A stretch of DNA of 64,000 nucleotides. It comes from Mesorhabditis belari (taxonomy: Eukaryota; Nematoda; Chromadorea; Rhabditida; Rhabditidae). Below are positions 10,940 to 23,900 of the stretch, one piece after another. The position numbers were made by a program, and so were the translations under genes. How positions within the stretch are numbered: the first letter of the stretch is position 1; each line of letters opens with the position of its first letter. Location: assembly GCA_958450365.1 (NCBI GenBank), contig CAUEEP010000627.1:62001-126000 (forward strand), in the 5' to 3' direction. The notes beneath the pieces were generated by a model. That model did not search any database and was not told where the DNA came from. It was given only the letters and a program-made list of their open reading frames with translations.

Positions 10940-13713
10940 GTCCAATATTTATGGGGGCTTTTGAGGCCGCAGGTCGTTTAGCACTCTCAAAATTGGTCTT
11001 TGAAAAAAATCGTCAAGGTCGCGCTGCATAGGAGTTGGAACCTGGTCCTGGCTTTTGACTTGGGTCTTGCCAGACCTAGACCTGCCTTCTGGCTTGGCTC
11101 TGGCTTTACCCGAATTTAAAACTACTCTATCCCAAAGACCTTCACAAACTGGAGCTTTCAGCAAGTCGCCAGAATCAAAGACGAGTCTGAGACCAAAGAG
11201 GCGATCGATGTGTACGAAGTGTACGAGAAAGGAATGAGGGTGAGAAAACTTTCAAACTACAATGCACCAGAAAGAGTGTATTTCGAAATTTTGGACACAA
11301 AATACGCTAGATAGTTTAGCCTGATTTTGTCGAGAGTTTGGAGAAGAACAAGAAAGCTGAGTTTGTGAGAGACCGCCACAAGAAAGCTTTCCCCGAAGCC
11401 ATGAAGCATTTTGAAAATGGTCGGTGTTGGAATTACATTTGAGTTTAAAAAACTGCATTAGGCAATACTGTAGGTATCCACAGTAACTAAGCTCAGGAAT
11501 TAAACTGCAATTTTTAGTTGTCCAAGACTTTCTCGATGAGCCCGATCTGATCGAGTACAAATGCAACTTGCTTAACGAGATGATTCAGGTGATTACTGAA
11601 AAACCCCCAGTATTTAGACTATCTGGTATTCAGCTAATAAAGCTTTTAAAGATTGACATGCTAACTTTATCCAAACCCCAAGTTTCAGGCTCGATATGAG
11701 GACTTGCAACAAGACAACGCCATTCAGCACCTTCACCAACAGGTTGACGAGATGTTCCAAGGATTGGTGGAAGAGCATTGGAAAGCGTTGAAAGAAGTAA
11801 GTGACTAGGCTTAGATACAAAAATTCGTGTGCATCCAGCTTCTAGAATTTCCTACTATTAGACCTAGAGCCAAGCCAGTCAGCCCTAGGCTTGGCTTCTG
11901 ACCTATCGTTGACCCGGTTCTGGCTCCTGGCTTGGGCCTTGCCAATCCTAGACCTGGCTTCTGGCCTTACGCGAATTTGAGACAACTTGATCTTAAAGCC
12001 CTTCAGAAATTTGAGCTTTCAGCAAGTCGCCAGAATCAAAGACGAGTCTGAGACCAAAGAGGCGATCGATGTCTGTCAGAAGCTACTTCGGGAAAAGTAC
12101 GGGATCAAAAAGGTGGCTTTAGAGAAGCTGATAACTTGAAAACTCTATGAAATCTAAACTTTGTATAGCTCTAAATATAAGCATATGCAGGCTGAATTCA
12201 TTGCCGATGTGGCGAGCGCTTTGCTCAATCTGTTAGACAACTGCAGGAGCAGCCAATCAGCGCAATTTAAGGTCAAATCACCGATTTCTTAGCATAAACA
12301 GCTTCTACACTAATTTTTTTTTTGAAGTACAAAAACTTATTATACAGTACAATGCAGCTAGATGTGAGGAAACTGGAGGGAAGGCTACGATAGTCTTCAA
12401 AAATTGACGCATTTTAGAAAGCAGTTGGGAAGGACAACTCTAGATGAACCTTGTATTTCAGAAATGCGAGGACAGCTTCGAGAAGGAGGTTCTCCACAAT
12501 TTGAAAGTCAGCAAAGAAATGGCGGATCTCCACGTGAAACAAGCGGAAGACAAGAAGAGATTGGAATCGCTTGAAGAGGAAACGAATGCACAGTTAGGGG
12601 AGATGAACAAGCAATTAGGTTCGTTGTTTTGAAGTCATACTTGACATGGGGAAAAGTATCGGCAAGAGAATTCGAATTTTCATTCTCAGCGCTGACTCCT
12701 TAAAGTTCCGTTGGGAAGTATACAAAGTAAAGTCCTACCGGGAAATATACATCAATAGCCTCCCAAATTCAACTTAGTTATTGAATTTCGTAAATTTTAG
12801 TGATTTTGGTCTATTTGCTAACAATTAACTTTGATTCTCATTTTAGTAGAAGAGCGTCGACTCCGTGCCGAGGCCGAGAGTCACGCTTCAGAGATGCAGA
12901 CATTATTGACGAAGATGAAAGTGATGAACGAGAATTCACAAGCGTAAGCAATAAACATCTGTAAAGAATCAAGAACCCTGAATTGAATCCTCTACTGAAC
13001 TCTTCATTTCACAGTAAAAGTCATCTTTGCCATCGTTTAGTCGGAATTCTAGTCAGAACTTTTCTTACTATAGGCTTAATCAGCCAAGAAATCAGTCAGA
13101 ACAAGCGAATAATCACCTAGAATACTTGATTCTAAAAGACCAGCCAAAAAAACGGGTTTTTTTTTGGCTTTTTGGGGCATAGTTTTTGTCGCCGTGGCAC
13201 AGTCGGGAGCACGCTTGTCTACGGCGAACACGACCCAGTTCCGATTCCCTTGTGTTTCACCGAACTTTGATTTTTAAACTTTTATTTTCAAATGGCACAA
13301 CTATAATATATTCTAAAGTTTTCTAAAGAAGTTTTAGCTTTATTGGTCAAAACACAGCAGAGGAAATGCCCGTACAGGCAGATAGACATACAGACACTAC
13401 TCTTTTGTATATAGTGGATATTATAGCCTACAGTACCTTCATGGTAAATGTTGTTCTTTTAAAGCAAAGGTGTGCTTTTTAGCCAAATAGATCAAATGTA
13501 TGGGCAAATTGCTTTCGAGGAAAGAGATCGTCAAGAAAGGGAGAGACGATACGAGATAGACATGGAAATGATGAGAATGGTGAGGAAAAGCTAAGCTAAT
13601 TCTTTCAATTTGAAATTTGTTTACGTACACAACTAAAGCGTGATTTCCAGGAACAACAAGAGCGTGCTCGTCGCGACGAAGCTCGAGACCAGGAGAGACG
13701 CGAAGACATGAGG
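10940..13713 (+). pseudogene. Truncated GBP-like gene copy, helical C-terminal half only
   Basis: Exons homologous to the helical half of the gene at 14918-24980 lie in order: 11162-11239 (a fusion of two exons, joining KEAID to VYEVYEKGMR), about 11320-11420, 11517-11588, 11690-11797, 12023-12112 (QVARIKDE), about 12188-12272 (a shortened AEFIADVASAL exon), about 12460-12619, 12847-12944, 13485-13580 and 13651-13713. There is no GTPase domain, no first exon, and no CaaX exon: after the REDMR exon the copy is cut by a LINE fragment at 13978. Splice sites and frames of the remaining exons are mostly intact, so it decayed recently or could still make an internal fragment. Confidence 0.8.
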
Positions 13714-13977
13714 GTGAGGGGCTTTTGAGAGGCTATTTTAGTGCTTTTAGACTTTATGAGGATGGGAAACTGACCCAAAAACGGTTGGCAAAACTAGACC
13801 CGGACCGGAGATAGAGGCCGGTTTGTTCGCAATAATGTGAGTCGAGAGAAAATGACGCGCAAAGAGACGCTCTTCCAGATAGACAAATATATTCAATAAA
13901 AACTTTTATTAGGTCGAAAATATTAACAAACAAATGTGACGGAAGTTTCAACTGCACCAACCTAATAACAAGTTCAC

Positions 13978-14275
13978 AAGTCTCCAGTGAACGTTTGGAG
14001 AAAATTCAGAAGAGATTCACAAAAATCGCTTTATGGAGAATTGACTATTCTAAATATTCTAGTTTGATTTATGAGGATAGACTTGCTCTCTTTGGACTAA
14101 AAACTTTGCAACATTGTCCCTTTGTCATTGTTCTAGTTGAAACTTTCAAACTCCTGCTTTGCAAACAGATTAGCCCTTTTTTGTTGACTTTTTAAACTTT
14201 AACCCGAGATCAGAGTCCAGAAATGGTTCAATCATTCTGCAGATTCCTTTTGTGTCTAATGCTTCTTTATCAGTT
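13978..14275 (+). mobile_element. LINE 3' fragment (CR1/jockey-like)
   Basis: Encodes the last part of a LINE reverse-transcriptase protein (ERLEKIQKRFTKIALWR, then DYSKYSSLIYEDRLALFGLK), matching the C-terminus of the larger copy at 52090-53575. The left junction abuts intron sequence of the preceding GBP-like copy; it is truncated at both ends. Confidence 0.85.
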
Positions 14276-14917
14276 TTTGGCGAAAATCGCCTTGATCACA
14301 CTTTTTGACTTTAGATCCTTGGGAAAAAATTATGCGAAAGTTTAAAGCAGAACAAAACAGAAAAAGATTGAGCAAGAGAATTTTTTTTTGCAAATCTCTG
14401 CGTTTTTCATTGTTTTTTTTGGCTGAAAACCCTAAATTTGTTTGAAATTTGAAAAATTATCTTTTTTCTTTATTTTCTTGCGCAGATTTTCATTGTTTTA
14501 AGGTAATCAAACATGATGAATCTATTAATATCTTTTCAGAAAGTTTTTGAACAATTTTTATTGATATTTTGATAAGCTAGCTGGAGTTTTACCCTTGCAG
14601 AGTTTGAGAATGAAGGGAGGAGCAAAATCCAACGTGATAACTGGCTCAATTACTGAAACTTGGCTAGATTTTTCTATGTCTTCTTCTATTTTACCTCAAA
14701 ATAGTTGCCCGGTTAGATCCTTCGTTTCTACCTAGAGTTAACTCCCTCTCGAGTAAGGGAGACCTGATTTAATTTCTCTCAAATTTCAGAGAATTTTTTC
14801 GAGAACACCATCAACCATGCTTTAACAAAAGAATCAAACTTTTTAAATAGAATCTAGACTTAAAAAGCTATATAAACTATTTATTTTTCTTTTTTCTTAT
14901 TTACTACCAAATTTCAG

Positions 14918-17900
14918 CCACAATCAACCACCGAGGAGGCTGTCGATGAGCTCTACAAGCTCTACTTGAACAAGGTCTCGGTGAGTAATTATTCTTCAAT
15001 ATAATTGCTCTACTACTTTGAAACTCAATTAGTACACCAGAACATAAATTTTTAAAAATGAGCGCAAAGTATGCCCAAAGAACGACAATCACAACAACTT
15101 TTAACACATTCACGACGATAAGGCTCATCAGTACTAATGATGCACTAATAATGAAAAATGAGCATGTAAAGCTAAACCGTTAAGCGAATTATTCTCAAAT
15201 CCTTGGTTGTAGATGAAACTTTTTATGCGCTACCTTTTTTATTTTGTCATTAAAATAGGTTTCATTAGTAAAAACTGTTAAAATCGCATCATCGGGCCTT
15301 TTTTTGAACATTCGGCCTCTTTCTAATCAAAAATCTTCAAAATAAAGCTTTTCGGAAACTTTCAAAAGTCATTTGAAAGAGAAATCATTGGATCATCTAA
15401 TGAAAAAACTGTATTTCATTTAGCTTGAGACTTATTCAATTAGAAAATGAATTTGGGTGAAAGACTTTGTACTAGTTTTCAGAAGGAGACTCAAGGCTAT
15501 CAAATGACTATAATATTGGGTTGGTGAATTGAAAACTGCCGGCTATTGTCATATGTAAAAGTTTGAGCACTTCCTTCAAAAGAAACTTATTTTGGTGCCA
15601 ATGGAAAAGTTGTAGAAAATCAAAAATGAATTTTATATCCAAATTTTCAGAAAGATTCAAAAAACTGGTTTTCAAGGAATGCGAAATTTACGAATTTTTT
15701 ACAAAACTTGCATTTTAAGCAAAACTACTAAGTGAATCTTTTAGGAAAATCGGCTCTAAGCTTAATTTCTGATTCTCTAGAACTTTTCTATTGACACCAA
15801 AATGGGTTTCTTTCGAAGAAAGTGCTCAAACTAGGACATCTCCAGTCCTCCATTTTTGAGCTCCCACACTTGTCTTACACACAAACCAAAATCCTGCTAC
15901 GAAAGAGGAATTCTCAAATTGCCTGTAAAATGGGCAGAAGTCGTCAATAATAATGGAAATTATTTGCAATGAATTCATGGTTTTATGTTGAATAAATTTT
16001 AGTTCCGGCAAAGTCCGGCAGTCTTCAATTGACCAACCCAATAATTTAGCTTATCTTTGAAGTTTTACCAAATCATCAGTAAAACGGTTAACAGTTAACG
16101 CCTACGCGACTGTACGCTAAAATACCGTCGTCGCGACTGTATAAAGAGACAAAATGCTCAAGTCGAATAGATGGTCGATAGATTGGCTAATAGATTGATC
16201 GATAGAATACATTTTAATAGATTGGATAGATTTGCAGTAGCCTAACAGTTTGCAGTAGGTTTTAGTACATTATTAATACCTTGAAATTTTAGCACATTGA
16301 GCACTACGATGGAGCCGACCAGACGATGATCACCGTTGGGAAAGAGCACGCGAGAAAGGTTTAAACCTTGAAAGATGAATTCTAAAATCTATATATCTGT
16401 ATTATATTTGTATTTTATCTGTACTATAAGACAAATCAAATATTTTGATTTAGAAGTTCTTCGAAGAAATCAAGAAACGGCGTGAGCGATCGCTCGTTGA
16501 AACCAAGTTTGACCAGGATGTGAGTGTTGAATTCTCCATTCTAAAGATCAAGCTATTTTTTTAAAAACTGATCACAATATACTGGCTCTTCTAATGCAAT
16601 TATTTCCAGAAAACCCCGAATGTCACCGAATTGGTGATGAGAGAGACAAAAGGAGAACAACAACGAGAAGGTTCTTCTGTCCAATACGCTCCAACAATCA
16701 CTCCTCCCCCACTTGGATCATATGGAAATGAGGAAGAGGTAAAGTCAAAGACTAAATCGCTAGTACTTTGGTAGTACTTTGGCTTAGAATTCAAAGGTCC
16801 ATTCAAGTCCCAAAATTCAGCCGGAGCTCAAATTGCTGCAACTCTTCGACATCACCGAAGACGGGAAAACGTATTTCAACAAGGAAGTGCTCGACTCACT
16901 TTGCGCTCAATGTGGCAATCGATCGGTAGAAAGATTTTCTCTAAATTCTTAACTTCTCGCCAGGTATCCGTGATTTCAACAGCTGGGAAATTTCGGCAAG
17001 GAAAAACCTTCTGGAACAATGTGCTCTTAAATGGATTGCAGAGGGGAAGAGCCGGTTTTGATCCGGAGGATTTTGTCGGGTTTGGTTTTCAAAGGTCTTC
17101 TAATTAATTCAAAGACTTTACTCCATTACTGTATTTAAGAATCAAGCTATTGCCAAAATCGAATTTTTCAGGGGACGCGGTCGAATCGAATTCCAACGCG
17201 GTTTTAAGCGTCACACCAAAGGAATTATGGTTTGGCCAAAAGTCTTCGATCGACAAGATAAAGATGGGAACGAGGTGAGGGTTTCTAAGACTTAGTCTTC
17301 TAATTATGGTAAACCGGTGTACATACTACAGCCAGTCTTTAGTAATACTGTAGTCAGCTTGGTATACTGTAGTGATACCGTAGCACTACTGTAAGCCGTG
17401 GGTTACCGTAACAATACTGTAGCTTGTAGTGAGCTAAAAGTCGTACTTTATTACATAACGTAGTTCACATTCAATACTTTTCCAGCTAGCCGTCATCCTA
17501 ATGGACACCCAGGGCACATTTGACACTTCCAGCAACATTGCCGACTCGGCCATAATTTTCGCCATCTCGCTATTAATGTCGTCGATCAAGGTATGGGATT
17601 TTCTAATCCAAATTCTAGCGAATTAGATCTTCAACACAAAGAGCCAAATCGATGCACAGGATTTGGACGCGTTGAACATGTTCATTGCCTTCAGTCAGAG
17701 GACGGAGGAGAGAGTGGGACAGGTTTGTGAAAGCTTTGGGTGCAGTGGAAATACTGTAGCAATGTTATAGTCGGCCTGGCAGACTGTGAGCACACTGTAG
17801 TGATATTGTAGTAGCCTGGGATACTGTAGAAATACTGTAGTCGCCTGGGATATTGTAGCGATCCTGTAGTCAGTCTGGCATCCTGTAATCAGCTTGTAGC

Positions 17901-20900
17901 CAGTCAGTCTTGCACACTGCTGGTTTCCTGTAGCCAGTCTGGCATACCGTAGACAATACAGTACTACTGGTACATGATAGCCTTTTTGCACATAACTCTC
18001 TTCTTTCAGCACTTTCTGATCATGGTTCGCGACTCGATTGCCTCCGGCTTTGACCCTGAATACCTGGAGCAAATGAGGGTAAGGAAAAAGCTGTACTATT
18101 ATATTACAGTGCTACTCGATGTTTTATTGTACCCTAGTACTACTTCTGCAAAACTATTCAGGTGAACACTCGCAGCGGCCCCGAACTTGCCCGCCTCCTC
18201 AATGGAGTCTTTGAAGCGTTCGAGAAAGTGGAATGCTGTATGGTGCCCCGACCATCCAATGCAGTGATCAACGCATCCGGGGAGATTTTGGCTAAAGGTG
18301 GGGTTTTATTGTCCCAGACTGATAGGCTTTAAACGTATATAGTAAAATTGGATTTATGTTTGATAGCTCTGGTGTAGTAGAAGGGTTGAAGAGTTTAAAA
18401 ATATGAAACTAGCTGCGTGTGGAACTAGAACTAACGCAAAACTAGCTCTATGGAATTTCTGGCATTACTTGTAGACCTAAACCATGAGTTGGGTCTACCA
18501 GAAGACCTGATTTCAAACCTGATTTCTGAACAGACCGGCCTAGTAGACTTGTTAAGCGGGAATCTCGTTAATGGCTTATCGGGAATTAATGGAAAATTAA
18601 TGGAAAAATTTAAAGATATTCAGCTAATGTAAATTTTGATGCTGATGGGTTTTACCCATCGCGTCACCCAAATAAATTTTTACCCGTAGCAACTTTGCAT
18701 TTATTGTCTTCTTACTTGCTGCTTACAAAAAAGACAAGATTGTGTGTGAATGTTCGGATTGTCTGAGTTCAAGAAATTAAAGCCATGGTTGACCTTCTCG
18801 TGGTTGAAGCCTGTTTGATTTGCTGAAAGTTGTATCCGCGCCATGAATCGGAAATAATCAGTGAACCGGACTCAAACTCTTGAATGGAAGATCCAGACTT
18901 CAGGGCAAAACTCTTCTCGATTTGTTTTTCCTTTTTGAAACTCTCATCAATTTCAACGAGGTGTCCTAGTCCCCCGACTTGCTTCTTTTGCTTATTTGCC
19001 AGATAATCGACGCCAATATCTCTCATGTAGTTGTTGAAAACAATTGTAGTTGACGGATCCATTTAAGTGACGGATTCCAGGTCCTTCTAACAATAGCGGG
19101 TCGATGTCCATTGCTGTGTCCATCCATAAATGAAACGAAGAGCTTTTACGAATTGAACTTTCCTTCCAGCAAACCATGAGCCCAGTCGGATGCCAACTTC
19201 TTTTTCACATTGTTTCCGGTAGCAACGAAATCAAGGATTCCGATCGTCCTTGGGTGTCCAAGATCGATCGTCCTTGGTAAATTTCATTGGGTATCCATTG
19301 GCACATTCCGGTCAGTCAATATCCCTGCACATTGTAAATGTATTAGCTTGGCAAATATGAAAGGTTATTTTTTTGATCATTTTTAACATAACAGAAAAAT
19401 TTATTTAAGCACTTTCAAAATCAAATGTATTCACTAAACGCATTAATAACTTCTTTCCAACGTTGCCCCAAATCACGAATACCGCCCTCGTAAAATTGAA
19501 GATTTTTAGAGGCAAAATAGTTTGCAACCCAATTTTCGATGTCCTGCTTTTGTTTGAACTGCTCTCCAGAAACTGCTTGTTTCATTGACCGAAAGAAATG
19601 GTAATCCGATAGGGCTAGATCAGGGCTGTATGGTGTGTGAGGAAGAAGTTTCCATCCTGACTTAGCGATCTGTTCGTGGGCGACCTTTGAAATGTGCGGC
19701 CTAGCATTGTCGTGAAGAAATCTGACCTTTGATGGATCGATCCGCTTTTTCCTCAGTGCTCGATCGACTCGACCCAGTTGTTCTGCATAAAGTCTTCCAT
19801 CAACAGTGTCTCCTTTATCTAATATTTCAAAATGAGCCAATCCCTTAGCATTCCACCACACAAAAAGCATAACTTTTTCGGAGGCTTCGGGATAGGATGA
19901 GAGGTCTGCTTCAAACTCAGCCACTGTCCATAGAGTTGAATATTTTCATACGAAAGCCAAGTCTCATCAGATGTCAAAAAATACTTCCAAAAGTCACGAT
20001 GGCTAGCTTTACGTAGAAGAACAGAGCTCAAGGTGACTCGTGTGACTTTGTGGGCATCAGTGAGATCGTGGGGGAGCCATTTCCCGCTTCGATATGATTT
20101 TCCAAGAACGTTTAAATGGTAACATGAGTGCATCCGAACTTTTCTGCTAATTTTCTACACTTTTGCGATGGATCCAAGTCGACCTCGTTCAGTAACAGTG
20201 ATCGTCCAAAGTAATCGGTGGCTTTCCATGTGGTGCATCTTCCAATGACTCGTTTCCCGTTTTGAAGCGATCGTACCAAACACAACATTGTTTGTAAGTA
20301 AGAGCAGCTTCTCCAAAAACAGTACAAATGTTCTGATGGCATTCCGTAGCTTTCTTGTTTAACTTGAATTCAAAGAAAATGGCGGTCCTGATTTTTAATT
20401 TTTGGTTATCCATCTTTGCCCAACTGAAACAATACAAATATTGTTCAAAACAAAAAAAGCTTTTGCAAAAAAAACATGAGCACATTTTGACATATTATTA
20501 AGAAAAATCCTAGACAGCGAATGTTCTTCGTAACGACAGGGCAATATTTTTTGTAAAAAATAACCTTTCATATTTGCCAAGCTAATATTGGGTTGGGGAG
20601 AATGAGTTAAAGCACACATAAAGCCTTCTTTAAACATAATGAGCACACATAAAGCCTTCTTTAAACATAATGAGCACACATAAAGCCTTCTTTAAACATA
20701 ATGAGCACACATAAAGCCTTCTTTAAACATACGTTTGGTTTCATCAAAAGGATCCACTATTTCTCTACAAAATCACTTTTGAGAGATTCCACAAAGCTTT
20801 TCTTTCGTGGAGTTTATGAACTTCCAAACGCAGCTGGTTAAAATGGCAAAGAGTCCGACTCATCATTTGAACAGTTTCTTTCACATAAACCTTCTTTGGT

Positions 20901-23900
20901 GTTTATATAAAAAAGATAGAGCACATTCAATTACTTAAGTTGCCAAATTTGCAGGAAGATCCCACCAATGGTTTTTTCTAGAAGACAGTTTGTAGTTTTT
21001 GTGAAAAAATGGCTTTTTCTTGGGCGGAGGCGCTGTTTGAATTTTCTTTTAAATGTCATTTTGTAGAGAATTAGTTAACGATTCTACTGATATCAAACGC
21101 ATATTATTTGACGAAGTCCGCTAGAAGTTTTAGACATTTTTTTGATTTTCGGCGCAGACTCATTCTCCCCAACCCAATATAATCACTTGTTCTTCATTTG
21201 ATAGAAGAACAAACATCAACCGCACGGAAAAGAGAAGGAAAATCCGCTATTTTATTGAAATGCGTACAATTGACTGGATCTATGAGAACTGAAAAGTTGC
21301 GGAGGGTAGATTTGGGTGACTAGTCTACTGTCTATTGCCTAGTCTGGCTTGCCATGCCCTAGCTAATTCATCCCTGCCGGAAAACGCAGTTAAGCATCTT
21401 AGTAACCCAACAAGTGTACACCTCAAGAATCATTTTCAGATTGTGGCGACGATTTCTTGTCGATGCTCTGCGAGTGCGCGAATCATGTGCTGAGAAACTT
21501 GGTCCCAAAAATAGTGATGGGTACCCCACTGACTGGGAGAACTTTGGGAGCATATGTGGAGGTAGAAAATCGATATGTTCACATCTACTAGCAAATACAT
21601 ATCTGTTATTTGTTGAGAATCTGTTATCAACTCTTTTTAAAGACTAGCTCATCAGCAAAACCTTTAGAATCTCGTCGACCACATTCACTCAAACAGTCAC
21701 AGGGCTATTTGCTCGGCGTTTGCGGTGAGATTTTTCTGTTTTCAGTGATTTAGTCTTTCAGGCCACTTCACAACTCTTCTTTGAGAAGGCTCGCATCGCT
21801 GGGAATGAGACTTTTGCGAGCCTCCATGAAATGGTACCATTTAAAAACTCTTATTGATCTGAAATAGTTACAGTTGTTCCTAGCAGTATATCAAAATTAG
21901 TAGCATGTTTTTGCACCTACTGAAGCTTTAGCTTGTTCGCGAGCATGGTCATCGCCCGATTCGACCCCGGGAGTATGAGGAGGCCTTGCAGAATTTCATC
22001 CAACAAGCCATTGAGGTAAAAAGGAATCTTCTGGACTCCAGGGTCTGAAAACTAGATTAGACCAAATCAAGAAGGACCAAAGCTCTGCCAGAAAACAGAC
22101 CTGGTGGGCTTTATTACTTCTGTAAGCCCAAAGGACAGGTCAGCAGCCAAGTCTAGAGGTTTGGCTCAGCTTGGTCGACAGTAAGTCTGGCCAGAGTTTG
22201 AGTACTTTTTTGATCTGAAACTTCAACGTACTGTTCTATTTCACCCGTTCAGGCCTATCAATCGAATCAGCTTTTCGGATCGGCTGAAGAGAAGGGCAAA
22301 CATTTTGATGACTTCCGAAAGATGCTTGAGGTTAGATTTCTTTCAGTAGATCGTTATAAAACTCAAATTTCCTTATGAAGTGCAACTTCTAATTTCCAGG
22401 AAAGATGCCAGGAAAAGATCTCGAGCAACAGGGATCGCTATAGGGACATTCAAATGGCCGAGGCGGTCAATGGAGCTTACGAAGTGTACGAGAAAGGAAT
22501 GAGGGTGAGAAAACTTTCAAACTACAGTGCACCAGAAAGGGTGTATTTCGAAATTTTGAACACAAAACACACTAGATAGTTTAGCCTGATTTTGTCGAGA
22601 GTTTGGAGAAGAACAAGAAAGCTGAGTTTGTGAGAGAACGCCACGAGAAAGCTTTCCCCGAAGCGATGAAGCATTTTGAAGATGGTTGGTGTTGGAATTA
22701 CATTTGAGTTTAAAAAACTGCATTAGGCAATACTGTAGGTATCTACAGCAATCAAGATCAGGAGTTAAACTCCAATTTTTAGTTGTGCAAGACTTTCTCG
22801 ATGAGCCCGATCTGATCGAGTACAAGCGCAATTTGCTCAACGAGATGATTCAGGTGATTACTGTAAAATCTCGAATATTTGGGCTATCTGCTAGTCAGCT
22901 AATAAAACTTTTAAAGATTGATATGCTAACTTTATTCAAACCCCAAGCTTCAGGCTCGATATGAGGACTTGCAACAAGACAACGCCATTCGGCACCTTCA
23001 CCAACAGGTTGACGAGATGTTCCAAGGATTGGTGGAAGAGCATTGGAAAGCGTTGAAAGAAGTAAGTGATTAGGCTTTGATACAAAAATTCGTGTGCTTC
23101 CAGCTTCTAGAATTTCCTACTATTAGACCTAGAGCCACGCCAGTCAGCTTCTGGCTTCTGGTTTGTCGTTGACCTGGTTCTGGCTCCTGGCTTGGGCCTT
23201 GCTATTCCTAGACCTGACTTCTTACTTGCCTCTTGCCTTACCCGAATTTGAAACAACTTTATCCCGAAGTCCTCCAGAAATTTGAGCTTTCAGCAAGTCG
23301 CCACAATCAAAGACGAGTCTCAGATCGAAGAGGCGATCGATGCCTGTCAGAATCTACTCCAGGGAAAGTACGGGATCAAAAAGGTGGCTTTAGAGAAGCT
23401 GATAACTTGATAACTCTATGAAATCTTAACTTTGTATAGCTCTATTCATATTCAGGCTGAATTCGTTGCCGATGTGGCGACCGCTTTGCCCAAAATTTCT
23501 CCCGAAATCGTCGAGCGTCTGTTAGACAACTTCAGGGAGAGTCAATTGGCGCAATTCAAGGTAAAATCACTTAAAGTTCGATGTGAGGAAACTGGAGGCA
23601 AGACTACGATAGTCTTATAAAAATTGGCATATTTTAGAAAACAGTTAGGACGGAGAACTCTAGATGAACCTTGTGTTTTAGAAATGCGAGGACAGCTTCG
23701 AGATGGAGGTTCGCCACAATTTGAAAGTCGGCGCGCTCAACAAACAAATGGAGGATCTCCATTTGAAACAAGCTGAAGACAAGAAAAGATTGGAATTGCT
23801 TGAAGAGAAGATCGGAGAGATGAACGAGCAATTGAGAATGGTGGGGAAAAGCTAAGCTTTGAAATTTGTTTACGTACACAACTAAAGCGTGATTTCCAGG

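Noticed and set aside
13187..13262. tRNA-like stretch (GGCACAGTCGGGAGCAC, AGTTCCGATTCC)
   Set aside because: D-arm and T-arm resemble a tRNA but no acceptor stem pairs and the anticodon arm does not fold.
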